Of a DNA stretch of 64,000 nucleotides, positions 37,101 through 50,600 are shown piece after piece. Below the pieces are notes generated by a model that saw only the letters and a program-made list of their open reading frames with translations, ran no database searches and was not told the origin of the DNA. Every line of letters begins with the position of its first letter. Positions within the stretch are counted from its first letter, which is position 1. The position numbers and the translations under genes were made by a program. The stretch comes from Mantamonas sphyraenae (lineage: Eukaryota; CRuMs; Mantamonadidae): positions 248,001 through 312,000 of the forward strand of contig JAPMXV010000061.1 in NCBI GenBank assembly GCA_026936335.1, written 5' to 3'.

Positions 37101-40100
37101 GGTGGACCTGTTGACGGGCAACGATTTCCTGTTTGTCGGCAACATGTGCAACGTGCTGGGTATGTCGCTGGATCGAGTCGTGGCTCCGTTCTACCGCGTG
37201 TTTCTTTCGCGCAACGAGCTGTACGCGTTGATCGAGGCGATGATTGTGTCACACTTGGACCAAACGACGGACACGACGACGTTGTTCCGCAAGGACAACA
37301 TGGCGACGAAGGTGATGGGACAAATGGCAAAGAACTTTGGCAAAGAGTACCTGAAGACCATGCTGCTGCCGTACATCGAGCCGCTGCTGGACACGACGCG
37401 GAAGTGGAGCTGCGACCCGGTGAGCGCTGAGGACGACCCGTCGATTGACGTGGAGGCAAACATGCGTGACCTGGAGGCGCTGATCCGAGAGATCCTGGAG
37501 CGAGTGCTGAGTTCGGGACCGGAAGTGCCAGAGGTGCTGCGCATTGGGTGCCGGCTGATGCACAGGACGATGCTGGTGAAGTATCCAGATTCGGACACGT
37601 GGAAGACAGGCATCCGCAACTTTATGTTTTTGCGTTTCATCTGCTCGTCGCTGGTGGCGCCGGAGGCATACGGGATTGTGGACAGCTCGCCGTCGCGTGC
37701 AGCGCGAACGGCGCTTACGATGTTGGCCAAGGTGATGCAGAATCTGGTGAATGGCGTGCGGTGGAAGGAGGGGCTGAAGGAGGAGCACTTGATCCCGTTC
37801 AACGATGTGATTGACGAGTTTGCGGAGCGCATGGATGCGTTCTTCTACGAGCTCGTGGAGCCGCCTGCGCTGGACGGGTCGATGCCAGACTTTCGCAAGA
37901 TGAAGGAGCACATGCCGACGAGTGCGGACGTGGTGCACGACCTGCTGACCATCCACTTTCACCTAAGCAAGAAGGAAGGGAAGATCGTGGAAGCGCTAAA
38001 GGGAGCCGGGGCGAGCGAAGCACTTGTGGACGAGACGCTGCGCGTGGCGAGCGAAGAGTACGAGGTGAAAGGTGGCGGGGTTGCGCACCGAGAATCGTTT
38101 TCGATGGGCTACTCGCAGAACAAGGAGAATTGGCTGCACAAGGGTTGGCTGTACAAGCGTACGGGTTCGTCGGTGTCGCACATCGGGCGAAAGAACTGGA
38201 AGCGTCGCTACTTTGTGCTGCTTCCGACGACGCTGGTGTACTTCAACGAAAACGAAACCAACACGATTGTGGGCAGTGTGGCGCTGGACGAGGGAGGTAC
38301 GGTGCGAGCGGCGACGTTGGCCGGGGCAGAGCACGCGTTTGTGATTGAAAAGGACGACCAGGTGTTTTACGTGCAAGCGGAGAGCGAGGGCAAGCGTGAC
38401 GAGTGGATCAAGGCGATCGAGACACAACTGGAGGAGCTGAGCAGCCACATCGAAAGCGGAAGCTTCGACAGGAGCAAAATGGTCGGGGACGGGTGGCTTG
38501 GCTACCAGGGCCAAGACCTGGCGCGTATGTGGAGGCGACGATACTGTGTGTTTACGTCTGACGGGCAACTGTTCCTGTTTGCGTCGGCCAAGGCGCTGGA
38601 GCGACCTCTGGGTATGATCCAGCTGGGAGTGAACTCGCTTGTGAGCTGCACGGGGGTGCACAACGGCTTTGAAGTGTTTGTGCTGGAGCACCAGCGATAC
38701 TACCGGTTCCAGGCAGAGGACGGATTGGCGCTGAAGAATTGGGTGTCGATGCTGGACGGCCACGTGCACGACGAGCAGCGGCGGAAGAAGGAGCTGTACC
38801 TGGGCCAAATGGGAGACTTTGAGCCTGCAGATCTGCAAGATCGTGTGCACGATGGGTTCTTGGTGAAGCGCGTGCGGTCGGGCACAAAACGGCGACGGTT
38901 CTTTGTACTGCTGAGCGGCGGACTGCTGTACTACTTTCGCAAGCCGCAGTACGGGCAGATGAGCACTGAGGAGCCGCTGGGATGCATCATGCTGGTGGGA
39001 CGGGAAAGCAAGGTGGGCACGGGGGACGGAGAAGGGGAGCTGTACGTGTACAGCGAGCCGGAGGACAAGACGTACGAGCTTGTGGCGGACGGGTCGGAAG
39101 AGTGCAGTGAGTGGGTGCGCAAGGTGGCGACTGTGCTAGACTCGACGCGGGAGCTGGACGTTGTGGCACTGCAAAAGGATGCGGTGGGACGGGTGGTGCG
39201 TGGCGGCTATCTGTACAAGCAGGGGAACGATCTGCTGAAGAAGTTTCGGCTGCGGTACGTGATCCTGCTGGACTCGGGAGAGCTGCGGTACTATCGCAAC
39301 AAGAACATTCGGGAGAGCGACAACTTGCTTGGGAGCGTGTATCTGCGGGGCACAAACACGGTTGCGCGCTCGTGCCGCAACAAGCAGGGCGTTGCGGACC
39401 GGGTGCAGTTTGAGGTGTACAGCGAGACGCAGGACAGGTGGTTTGTGTTCCGGGCGGACGGAAAATATCTGAAGGAACAGTGGTTGGGAGACATCCTGAG
39501 CGTGAGCAGCGAGGTGACGGCCAGGAATGCAGGACGTCTGGGGCGCAAGGACACTGCGGAAGGGCGTGTAGGCGGCGGGGCAGGGGTGAGGAAGGGGGTG
39601 TCGATCGAGAGCGTGGGAGGGCGAGGCGGAGGGCGAAAACAGCTGGAGGTGGAGCTTGTGCCGTATGTGACGCTGATCGATACGCTGCGCATGGAGAACT
39701 TGTGCGTGATTGCGGCGCTGATGGAGAACGCCGGGCGGACAGAGGCGGAACGATCGCGGTTTGCATCTGCAGTGGTGGACTTTTGCGCGTCGCAAACGCT
39801 GGGAGGACAGCTTGTGCGTGTGCTGGTGGAACAGCAGACGGCCGAGTGCTCCAAGGTGGACGTGATGTTCCGTCAGGGGAGCACTGCGCAGCGAATCATG
39901 CAGTCGTACCTTGTTCGGCATGGGTTGCCGCTTGTGGGTGCGGTGACACGTGAGATGCTGCGTGTGGTGAGCCAGCTGGAGTACGAAGTGGACATGGAGG
40001 CCGATGATGCAATGATGCGGGAGGACGCGCAGTCTCTTCTGCTGGGACAGGCTCTGGAGTGTGTTGCCAAGGTGGAGGAGATTGAGATGGAGAGTGTGGC

Positions 40101-41577
40101 AAGTCCTGTGCGATGGGTGGTGATGCTTGTGCGAGAGGTGGTGGGCGCCAAGTTTGGGGAGGCGTGGACGCACTTGGCCAACAGACTTGTGTGGACGGAT
40201 TTGTTTGCGTACACGATGGGCCGGGTGGGAGAGTTTAAGCTGAGCGACTCGCCGACCGAGTACGGAGCACGTGCGGCGAGCCAGCTGGGGCGTGTGCTGA
40301 GTGCGGTGATGAGTGGAGAGGTGGTGGAAACGGAAACGGAGGAAAAGGTGATTGTGAACGGGGTGCCAACGACACGGGAGCGAGTGAACGCGATGGCGTT
40401 TGCGAACGAGGATGCGCAAAGGCAACGGGAAAAGGGCCTGTGGGTGGAGGCGTGTGCGGGGTCGATTGGACGTGAGGCGGAGGCGGAAGTGGATGCAGCG
40501 AGCGAGGTGCAAGGGCATGAGGAGGTGATTGCGGCGCTGCAGGAACTGCACGCGCTGTTGAAGAGCAAACACATCTTTGTGGGCAACTTTGTGCGGGACA
40601 TGGTAGAGGGAGATGCGGCAGAGGAGGTGGTGGAGGCTGTGGAACGTGAGGCGAACCGTGGATACGAAGGAGAAGAGCTGGCACACGTGGAATTGAGCGG
40701 AGCGGTGCGACGTGGCTGGATGTACAAGAAGGGTCAAAGCAAGATGAGTGCGTGGAAGCGGCGGTGGTTTGTGCTACTGGAAAAAGGGGAGGTTGTGTAC
40801 TTTGCGAACGAACAGGCAAAGGAGCGGAGCACGGAGGTGAGCCTGGGGGTCATCAACCTGCAGGGTAGCGAAACGCGAGTGTCGTGTTCTGAGGGCAAGG
40901 GACGCAGTCAGGGCCTGGATGTGTTTAGCCAGTACAGCAAGCGTGTGTACATGCTGTCGTGCGGGAGCGAGGAGGAACGCAACGCATGGCTGGCGGACAT
41001 GTTTGAGGTGCTTGCGAAGCTGCGTGCAAGCGGGAAGGGCAAGGGCAGAATGCGAGGAAAGAGCGGATCGGAAAAGGCACTGGCAGGATCGTCGCGACGA
41101 AGTGTGAGCTGGGTGAAGGGCAAGGGCAAGGAGATTGTGGAAAAGGCGATTGAGGCGAGGAATGTGGAGGATGTGGCAAAACGTACGGTGAGCGAGGATG
41201 ACACGGATGAAGGGCCTGTGATGGAAGGAGTGCTGTACAAGCGAGGCAACGACCTGCGCAAGAAGCTGCGGCCGCGTTTCTTCCGGCTGTATGCGGACGG
41301 GGAAATCAAGTACTACAAGGACGAAAACGTGCTGGACCCCGGAGCGTACCTTGGGTGCATCCTGTTGCACGGAACAGAGTCTGGGGTGCTGGAGGCGGAC
41401 AAACGACGGGATGTGAGCTTCAACGTGTTTTCGCAGAGCCAGGATCGTGTGTTTTACCTGCAGGCGTCGACGCCCGAGAGCAAGGAGAGATGGGTGGATG
41501 GGATTCGGCGTGTGCGACGTGGACTGTTGAGTGGCGAAGAGGTGTTGGGGCAGGAGCAGGGGGTGGTTGTGTCGTGA
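34198..41577 (+). CDS. RasGAP with multiple PH domains and a second, degenerate GAP module
   Basis: Five exons are inferred: 34198-34245, 34329-34376, 34442-34771, 34915-35176 and 35393-41577, in phase throughout, giving 2,290 residues. RasGAPs speed GTP hydrolysis by Ras. The first GAP domain (about residues 799-1065) has the arginine finger in LFRKDNMATK (Arg about 862) and the FLRF motif (about 976-978, FLRFICSSLVAPEAYG). Eight clear PH domains lie at about 539-632, 662-768, 1141-1246, 1261-1354, 1379-1479, 1498-1601, 2003-2109 and 2173-2274. A ninth, divergent one is at about 388-470. Residues 1646-1876 look like a second GAP domain, with MFRQGSTAQ for the finger but VWTD in place of FLRF. 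PH domains suggest phosphoinositide membranes. The first exons are inferred from phase and splice motifs, so the N-terminus is less certain. The giant surface gene starts 31 bp downstream on the same strand. Confidence 0.9.
36237..36320 (+). repeat. 9-bp tandem repeat (Gly-Ser-Ser linker)
   Basis: Units close to TCTGGGTCG, flanked by TCG runs, encode a Ser/Gly linker just before the first clear PH domain of the RasGAP. Confidence 0.85.
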
Positions 41578-41608
41578 GTGCGGCAGGCAATGCAGGAAAA
41601 CTTACGCA

Positions 41609-44600
41609 ATGCGTATGCAACAGTCTGGATTGGTTGTCGTGATTGCGCTAGTTGCATTGGGGTTGTTCGTGCAAGTGTACGGGCACACGTTTGGTATGTG
41701 CCGTGAAAGGGGGAAATGCAAGAAACGGGATGGCGAAATGTTGGTCGTTGGAGTGGGTGGGCGGGGTGGGGAGGTGAACGGGAGTCGGTTGATTGGGCGG
41801 GAGTGGGAGGAGAGGGTTTTGGAAGAGTCAAGATGGGTTGTGCTGCAGTAGGAGGAGCTGGGAGCCCGCGTGATGTGGACGTGTGCAAAAGAAGTCCGGG
41901 GGTTGGGCATTGACACGGTTTGACGCATTGTGTGAGTGCAGAATTTTCACAGACGGGCCATGTGATGTCATGCGACGCGTATCCGGACCCTGCAGACTCG
42001 AGCACAGCGTAGGTTGGGAGGTGGCCGTTTTGCCTAGAAAGGCAAATCTAGACCAAATTCCAAATTCGAAGTTGTTGTTGCGAACGAACTGACGCGGCTC
42101 TACGCTCGTCCACGGACACAGGAGCAACGGAGCGACGCAGCACAAATCTTCTGCAATCCACGAGACGGTGCCTGCGGGCCAATCGTGGGTGCTGCTCAAG
42201 TACATGGCGAGCCCGGCGTTTACAAACTCCTTGAACGATCTGGGCCCAATTGTTCTCTACCGCGCAGTGTCGGCGCCAGGAACGGGAGATGACTCGGATG
42301 CAGGCGCATTTCACTTTGCCACCAACCGCGGGGTGACGCAGATGGCAGGGAGTGTGTACAACATGTCGTTTACACCAGCGACGCCTATCGAGTTTCCTGC
42401 GCAGGGCATCTACCCGCCAAACGACCAGACCAAGGCAAATTCGATGCTGATGACATTTCAATCACGAGGGCAGGTGGGTTGGATGGTGGAGGGATGTTGC
42501 ACAAGGCGGGATGACGAAAGGTGGGTCGCTGACGCCCATGATGCACACAGTTTACACTCACGTCAGCTGGAGTCCGCAACGCGGGCGGTTACCAGACTAC
42601 ACACGACGGAGCGGCGGCGCACATCATCACACACCTAAATTTGGATGGAAAATTCGTCGCCGCCAACGGCCTGCTCGGAGGAGCATCGGACACCACGGTG
42701 CCGAGCGTAGGCACAGTGGCTCATTCCTACTGTGCAATTCCGACGGGGCCCAACAAACAATCTGCGCCCAACCCACTGTGTTCAGGAGGAGGCGGCGGGG
42801 CGATCGACACGGTGGCAAACCCAAATGTGCCAGCGAGCGGGGCTGGTGGAGGTGGATACGGTGAAGGAGTGACGTCGTACGCCAACGGGGTGGCATCGGA
42901 GTCGGCACTGGCTGGCAAGCCCCACCGTGGGCCAAACCTGGTGATGGGCGGAGGAGGAGGGTCGGGTTCGGCAATTGCAGGTGCATCGACAAACGCCGGC
43001 GGCCGAGGCGGAGGCATATTCATTGTCTTTGCCAAAACAATCTCGGGAACAGGCGTTTTTGATGTGTCTGGACGGGATGGAGGCTCAAACGTGGCAGGGA
43101 ACCCAAAAGGCGGAGGTGGCGGAGGCGGAACGGTGTACCTGAACACAGGGTCGCTGTCGCCCACCATCAACTTCAACGTGGCGGGCGGTATTGGTGGGCC
43201 CGACGGACCAGGATCGACAACAACGAATGGTGGCGAAGGTCGCGTGATTGTGGAGTCAAACAACTGCACGTCGATCGAGCTGTCATCGTCGACGGTGGGG
43301 CTGGACGCGAGCGTGGACGTGAACATCCACGGCTCTCTGTTGGACATCAAGGACAACTGTCCGTATCGACACTGCTTCATTTTGACGCCAAACAATCTGG
43401 ATGACTTGAACCAGTACGAGGCAGCGTGTGCGGCGCTGCCGGTGAGGGCGAGGCCAGCGTCGATTTTGAACGAACACGAGCACAATTTGGTGTCGCAACT
43501 GTACCCGAGCAAACAGAGATTCACGTTGGGTGCAAAGCAGGTGCGTGGTTTCACATACACGTGGCTGGATGGCAACAACATGACGTACACACGGTGGCAG
43601 GGTGGAACGGCTCCGAACACGGTGCGCATCCAGTTTGGGGCCAACTTGCGCACGTATCCAGGTGACGCTGTCAATTGGGTGGGCGACAACACACAGACAC
43701 GTGCGCTGTGCAAGCGGACGCTGGACATCGAGTGCACGTGGAAGGTGGCGGGGCACAACGACGTGACCACCACGGCGATACACCACGGCGGAATCCGTGT
43801 GTCGTGCCCCACGCCAGCACAGGTGCAATTGGGCATCACGAGCGTTGCACAGGCGACGCTTGAGGTGTCTCTGCACGGGGAGCTGTTTGGAAAGGCGTCT
43901 GTGACGCTGCAGCCTGCGCCAGTGCTCCCTGCGCTTCCGTGCGACCTCGACGACTACCCGTCTCTGGAACTGGCTCACACGACGCGCTCCCTGGACGCTT
44001 TCTATGCCCTTGTGGCGTCCTCTGCGGCTGGGTCCAGCACGATACGCGTTGATGCCGCTTCGGTGCCTGCGAAAGGCGCTGCGATTGCGGTCGCACTGAC
44101 GCTGCGTGCATCGCCGACATCCACACCGTCGACAGCCCAATGGGCGGTGGCGTATGTGTCGGCGGTGGGAGCAAACGGCACACTGACGCTGGACCGGCGC
44201 TTGCCGTTTGCAGTGTCTCCCAGCACACACACGGTGTCGCTGCTGCACACGTACTCGTCGATCACGCTGACCAGTGCATCGATCACGGTGCCGGCGTATG
44301 ACTCGGCGACGCGAGCGGGGGGCGTGCTGTTTCTGAGGACAGGGCATCTGTCCATGGATGCGCAGTCTACCATCGACCTGCAGGGGAAAGGATATCCGGA
44401 AGCGCTGGCTGCGTCATCGCGGCTGACGCCTGTCTCGGGTCTGCCGTCGATGACGGAACACGGAGCGCTGGTGCTGTTTTACACAAGTGCGTCGTCCATC
44501 AATGCGACGACTCCGGCCTCGGTGACGGTGTTTTCGTCGTCGCTGGCGCCGTCGTACCACACGCCGCTGCCACCATCGACGCTGGCCAACCCCACAGTCG

Positions 44601-47600
44601 GGGCAAAGTGTTTTGCAGCAAACCGCGTGGACACCAATTCGCCACGGCAGTCATCTGTATCGCTGCGGCTGGACCAGCACACGTTTGACACGACGCGGAC
44701 ATGCGTGTTTCAGCACTGTCTGAGTGTGGGCACGGGCTGCACGGGCACGGCGTTTGCGCCGCTGCAGTCCACGTACGCAGCGTCGCTTGCAGACGACACG
44801 TCTACGATTTGTCGCGCTGCGACCACGTACACATGCGATTTTGGCGATGGGATCACCACGCAGCCGTCGTTCTCGTCGTCGGATCCGTCTGTGATCACGT
44901 GCCCAGTGCCGACAACTGTGCCGGCCGACAAGACGCCATCGACGACCTATGCGCTGTCTATTGCGTTGGCTGGGGCACGAGTAACGCAACCGGTGCCTGT
45001 GACTGTGCACCACACTCCAGCGTACGAGTTTCTGCTTCCTTGCGCGCCAGAGACGGCGGCGGGGCTTTCTCTGGCCAACAAAGAGTGGGACGGACTAAAC
45101 ACATACCATGCGCTCGCGGCGACGGCACACGCCGGTCAAAGCATTGTGACGCTGACGACAGATGGACACGGGCTGGCGGCGGGCGACCACATCCTGCTGC
45201 ACCAAACCAAGGCGGATTTGGTGCACCACGGTGGACATTACGAGTTCAACGCAGTCGTTTCGGTGCAGGGGGCAATGATTGTGCTGCGCACGCCATTGGA
45301 ACACAGGTTCACATCGCATGCGCAGGTGGTGCGGTATACGCCGTACGACACGGTGACATTGCGGAACACAACGTTGCACCCGCGTGCGTGGGACGGACAG
45401 GTGGGCGCCATTATGGTGCTCCACGCACGACAGCTTGACATGGATGCGTTGTCGACTCTTGACGCGCGCGCACGAGGGTTTCGTGGCGGGCCTCGACAGA
45501 CAACGGCCAACACAGGAGGCCACGCAGGCGAGGGGGAATTGGCAGGCACGTGGCCGATTGTTCACGCAGACGCATCGGCGAGCGTGCGTGGCTACGGTGG
45601 CCCCGGCGGAAGCACAGACGGAAACAACTACTTTCTCAACGGTGGCGCCGGGATGAACCAGCCCTTCGAAAACCAGTACACGGTGCCATCGGTGACTCCG
45701 AAACCGACGTTTTCGCTGTCGCTGACGAATCCAAGTGACTATTTTGTGGCGAGTGGCCATCCGTACCACGCGCCCATGTCGCACAAGCTGTACCCTGGAC
45801 AGGGTGGCGGCAGCGGATACGCAGGAAGCTCGTCCGCTTTGTATGGCGGCGCAGGAGGTGCAGGAGGTGGCATCATTATTGTGATTGCAGACACGATCAC
45901 AGGCAACGGGACGATCGACACACGAGGGGACATGGGCGAGATGCGACCGAGCGACGCCACGGCATCTGCAGGCGGACCTGGAGCAGCGGGAGACGTGATG
46001 ATCCGCTCTCCCGACGCCTTGTCACACAACCTGACCTTGCTGACGGAAGGAGTGCAGGGACGTAACGCGGAGCCACCGCGGGCCACAAACGCAACGTCTG
46101 GCCATGCCAAGCGTCTGCTGCTGCCATACGCATGCTCTGCAGCGTCGACTGTGGATGTGAGCACAAAGACAGCCGCTAGCTCTGTGAACACGTCGTTTGC
46201 CATCACGGCGCTGTCCAATACCACGGTGTGCCCCTACCTGCACTGCACACTGATGCCTACGGGCACGTCGCTGCCTGCCACTCGCGATAGCCGCAGCACG
46301 TATCCGCAGTATTGCGCCAACCTGGGAGCTCGCGTGATTTCTCTTCACAACCAAGCGCAAGAGCAAGCATGGTGGGCTCGCTTCTTTTCTCGATACGACG
46401 GCTTCCCGTCCTCGCCCGGTAGGCCGTACACTTGGGTGCCGTCCACCGCCCACGATGCCTCAATGGTGATGTACAACTTGGGCATGCACGTCCCAATGTT
46501 GTTTTCGCAGACGCTTGGTACGTGGGTGAACGTCGATGCGTCCCCAGTGGATTACGTGGCGTGGGGAGGCTCCGAGCCAAACGACGCCAACTTGGTGGAG
46601 GATTACGTGGCCGGCAGCACGATGTACCACCACCCGTATTGGAACGATAGTCCGGATTTGGATGCCCAGGTCCCAGCCGTGAGCACGTTCCAGCTGAAAA
46701 CACGCTTGTTTCCATGCTTGCGGGAAACGAAGCTGGAGTGCGATGTCGCAGGCGTACGCACTGCCATCGTGCGCCATCCGACAGACCCGTCGCGTGTGAC
46801 GTGTGTGCTCCCCTCCGTTGCTGCGTCGGGACCGCAAACGCTGCGCTTCTTGCATACAGGCGTCGATTTCGCAACGCCGCAGTCTGTGCTGTACATTGCA
46901 CCAACGAATGCAGCTGCGTGCACGCACAACCTCACACAGACCCCGAGTCCGACACCGCGTGCAGGACAGGGTCTACACATTGGCATCACGGCCCGGGACA
47001 TCTACGGAGCCCAGCAGTTCCATGCAAACGATACGTTTGTCGTTGCTGCGACGCACGTGGCGACGGGCACGGTGCTCGTCGTTGTCTCGGCCATCCCTGC
47101 GGCAGGAACTGGAAACTACTCTGCGTCGATGAATCTCACCGTGTCTGGCGACTACTCTGTGGCCATCACTCTGAACGGGCAGCCGATCGCCCAATCGCCC
47201 GTCACCGTGCCGATCTTGTTTGCACCGCTTGCGCGCGCCAACCTGACTTCCTATGTTCCGCCGACACCCATAGTCCTGGATAGACGCACGGATCCGTTCG
47301 TACGCTTTGAGTACACCCTGTACGACGCGTACGACAACCTGTACACGCCATCTGTGACGGACAACCTGCCGGAATTGATCCACACCAGATCCTTCGCGCC
47401 GTTCAACTTTACGTGGTCCAGCTCGGGCGGTAATGCACACGTTGTGCTGTATCAGCTCCGCCCAATCGCCTACTTTTCGATTACGTTTAAGCCGTTGCAG
47501 TTGGCCCCTGTGCCCGACCCTGCCCCGGGAACGTATCCGTTTGCCTACACCCTGCGCGATCCATTGTCATCGGACCCGACGCCTGTGAGCCTCGCACCGC

Positions 47601-50600
47601 TGCCGACGTCCATCACCCTGGCATTCCCAGTGACTGCGGCCAACACGACGGGGCTTGCCCAGCCGCTGCCTGTTCTGACGGCAGGACAAGCGCTGCCGGT
47701 GTCTTTGCGCGCACGTGATGCGTCGGGTGCCAACAGAACCGAGCCTATCGACTCGTTTGCGCTGCAGCTTGCACCGCAAGGCCCTGTGGGGTCGCCGACG
47801 TCGTTTGTGTCGCCTGACCCGCTTCAACCTTGGCTGTACACGGCCTCATCTGCACTCAACCTGACCGTGGCTACAAACTACACGCTGTCAATTCTGTTGC
47901 AGCCGAGCCTGGTACACATCGCTGGTTCGCCATTTGCACTGCGTGTGATTGCAGCTGCACCCCACTTGCCTGCGTCGTTGTTCTCGGCTGCAGCGATCAC
48001 AACACCTGCAGGGGTCTCCACAGTGGTCACACTGGCCCTGCGCGACGTGTACCTGAATCCGACGCTGGGGACGAGCAATCTGACGTTGCAGACAGCTCCC
48101 GGAGCTGAGACGTTTCCTTTCACGCAGCACAACGCGACTGCGTATGTTGCCACGCCAGCGCTGACCATCGCACGCAGTTACACAATGACCACGGCACACG
48201 CTCCAGGCATTTCTTTACCGCTGGCAGTGACAGCACTGAATGCCGACCCAGCATCGTCGCTCATCCTTGCTCACGTGCGAAAGGCAACGGCGGCAGAGGC
48301 CATCGAGTCTCTTGTCACTCTTCACACACGCGACCGCTACTCAAACAACTGCACGGCATCCACGCCTGGTCTGGTGCTCAACGCCACGGTGTCAGGCCAA
48401 ACCTACTTTTTCAGTCCGGTTGCGTCCTCTTCGCCAGTGTACTCTGTGTCGCTGCCTGCAAACGCGCTCAACTCGACGACTCCAGACCCGCACCTGGTCC
48501 GGCTGCCCTTCTTCCAAGCACCTGTGGACCTACCATTGACCATTGTGCCTGCCAACGCCGTGCCTTCTTCGCCGTCGACGTTTGTCCTTTTGCACACGAC
48601 TCCGGTAACGCTGATCGCCGGCCAGTCGTCAACAGCGCTCGTCCAGGCCCAGCTGGCAGATAGGTTTGCCAACGTCAATGCCACACAGCTCCTCTCGCCC
48701 CTCCAACCCACGTACGGCAGCACCAGCAATGAGGCGGCTACGATCGAACCCATCCTGGCCACCCCAGTGACGGTGAAGCGCCCGATCAACCTGCGCGCCC
48801 TATCGCTGTCGTCTCTGTACTCATCGGCCACCTCGGTCACACTGTACATGGCCTTGGCATCTGCGCCTGGCGTGGCACTTCACCAACCTCTCGTGTGTTC
48901 AACTTCGCCGTGTCACCTGGACACGTCGCTGCGTTTGCTTCCGTCCGACTATGTCATTGTGGCGCGTGACGTGCCGCGTAGGAACGCCCCGGTGCTTCCG
49001 CTGCCGACGTTTGCGCCGACGAATGACCACGTCGCCATGGCCAACCAAACCCTGACAACGTACAGCCTCACAAAAGAGCTGGACACCCCACTGGAGGTTC
49101 CTCCATCCACGCTGCTGTACGATACTCTGTCGATGACTCTGCCGAGCACCCAACGTGCCTCACTTGAGGGCACACCGATCCAGGCTGTCACGTGGCCGTC
49201 TGGTCTGGGCGTCACGCACACGTACACGGGGTACATTGCGACTCCGTTCCGTGTGCTTCGACCCATCACCGTCACCGCACTGGGAGCATTTGCACCACCG
49301 ACGCTGCCCTCCACATTGCCCACCATCACACTGTTTCTGGTGTCCGCGTCCAACGTGTCCGAACCCATCTCGCCGGTGCTCACCAACGCGACGGTGTTTT
49401 CAGACACCACCTTGCGCGAGGAGCTTCCACAGCCGATCTCTTTGGCCAAGGGCGACTACTACGTGGTGGCCAAGGGATACTCGTCTTCATTCAAGTACTA
49501 CAACAGCGCCGGTTTTGCCAACCGAGCTCAGCTCAACTCGCCCTACAGTTCGATCGAGACACACGGCGCAGCGCGCTTCTCCATGGATATGTCACTCAGT
49601 TCGCAGGGGACAAACCCGCTGCAGTTTACGACAGGCACATTCTTCTACACGACGGATGCGCTTGCCACCGATCCGTTGCTTCCCGAAGCACAGGCAATCT
49701 ACTTTAACGACGCAAATGCAGGGTACCAAGCCTTCCCAGACGAGCTGGCCAACGGAATTCGGATTCACAAGGCGATCTACGTGACGGCACTCGGCTCCTT
49801 TGTGGGGAAATCGGTACAGGGCCCAGCGGACGTGCCTTTGATCACCGTGTCGCTTTATGCAGATGGCAATCGTGTTGAACCGTTGATCAGGGCGGTGTGC
49901 ACGGGAAATCTGACGCGCAGTGCCCTGCGCGCCGAGTTGCAGTCACCGGTGCTTGTGCAACCGGGCCTGTACTGGATTGCAGCCAAGGGGTTCACCTCCT
50001 CGTTCCCCAACCTGAACATCGACCATGACTCGTCCAAGAGGCAGGGTGTCTTTCTCAGCACCGGTGACGGTGTTCTGTCGTACTGGGCAGTGGATAGATT
50101 CAACCCGGGGCTGAGCCCAAGCACGGCGCATATTTTCGGTGCAGAGGGCGCGTACGGAGCGGGAACGTTTTGGTACTACGTGGCCCCTGCAGCGACAACG
50201 TACCCTGTGCAAAGCGTGCAGGTGAATTCTGCGCAGACTCAACCGTTGCTTTCATTGACGTTGACCATCGCTGGCACGTACGCGGTGCCTCTGACGCTGG
50301 ACGCAACGTCGATTGGCAGCCCTGTTACCGTCACTGTGTTGCCCACAAACACGTCGACTGCATCCCTTTCGCATCTGGTGGCGCCGCCAAATACCACTGT
50401 GGCTGGTCAGGCCCTCGTGTACTCGTTGCAGCTGCGAGATGGCTTCAACAACACCCTGATACACCCGGACCCGGTTGCCAATCCCAGCTTGGATCTGCCT
50501 GTAGCCAGCACGGTGACGTACACAGGAAACGGCACGTATGCACTTAGTGTCAATCTGACGGTTGCGACACAGCTGAACGTGACGGTGTCGTTGAGTGCAG

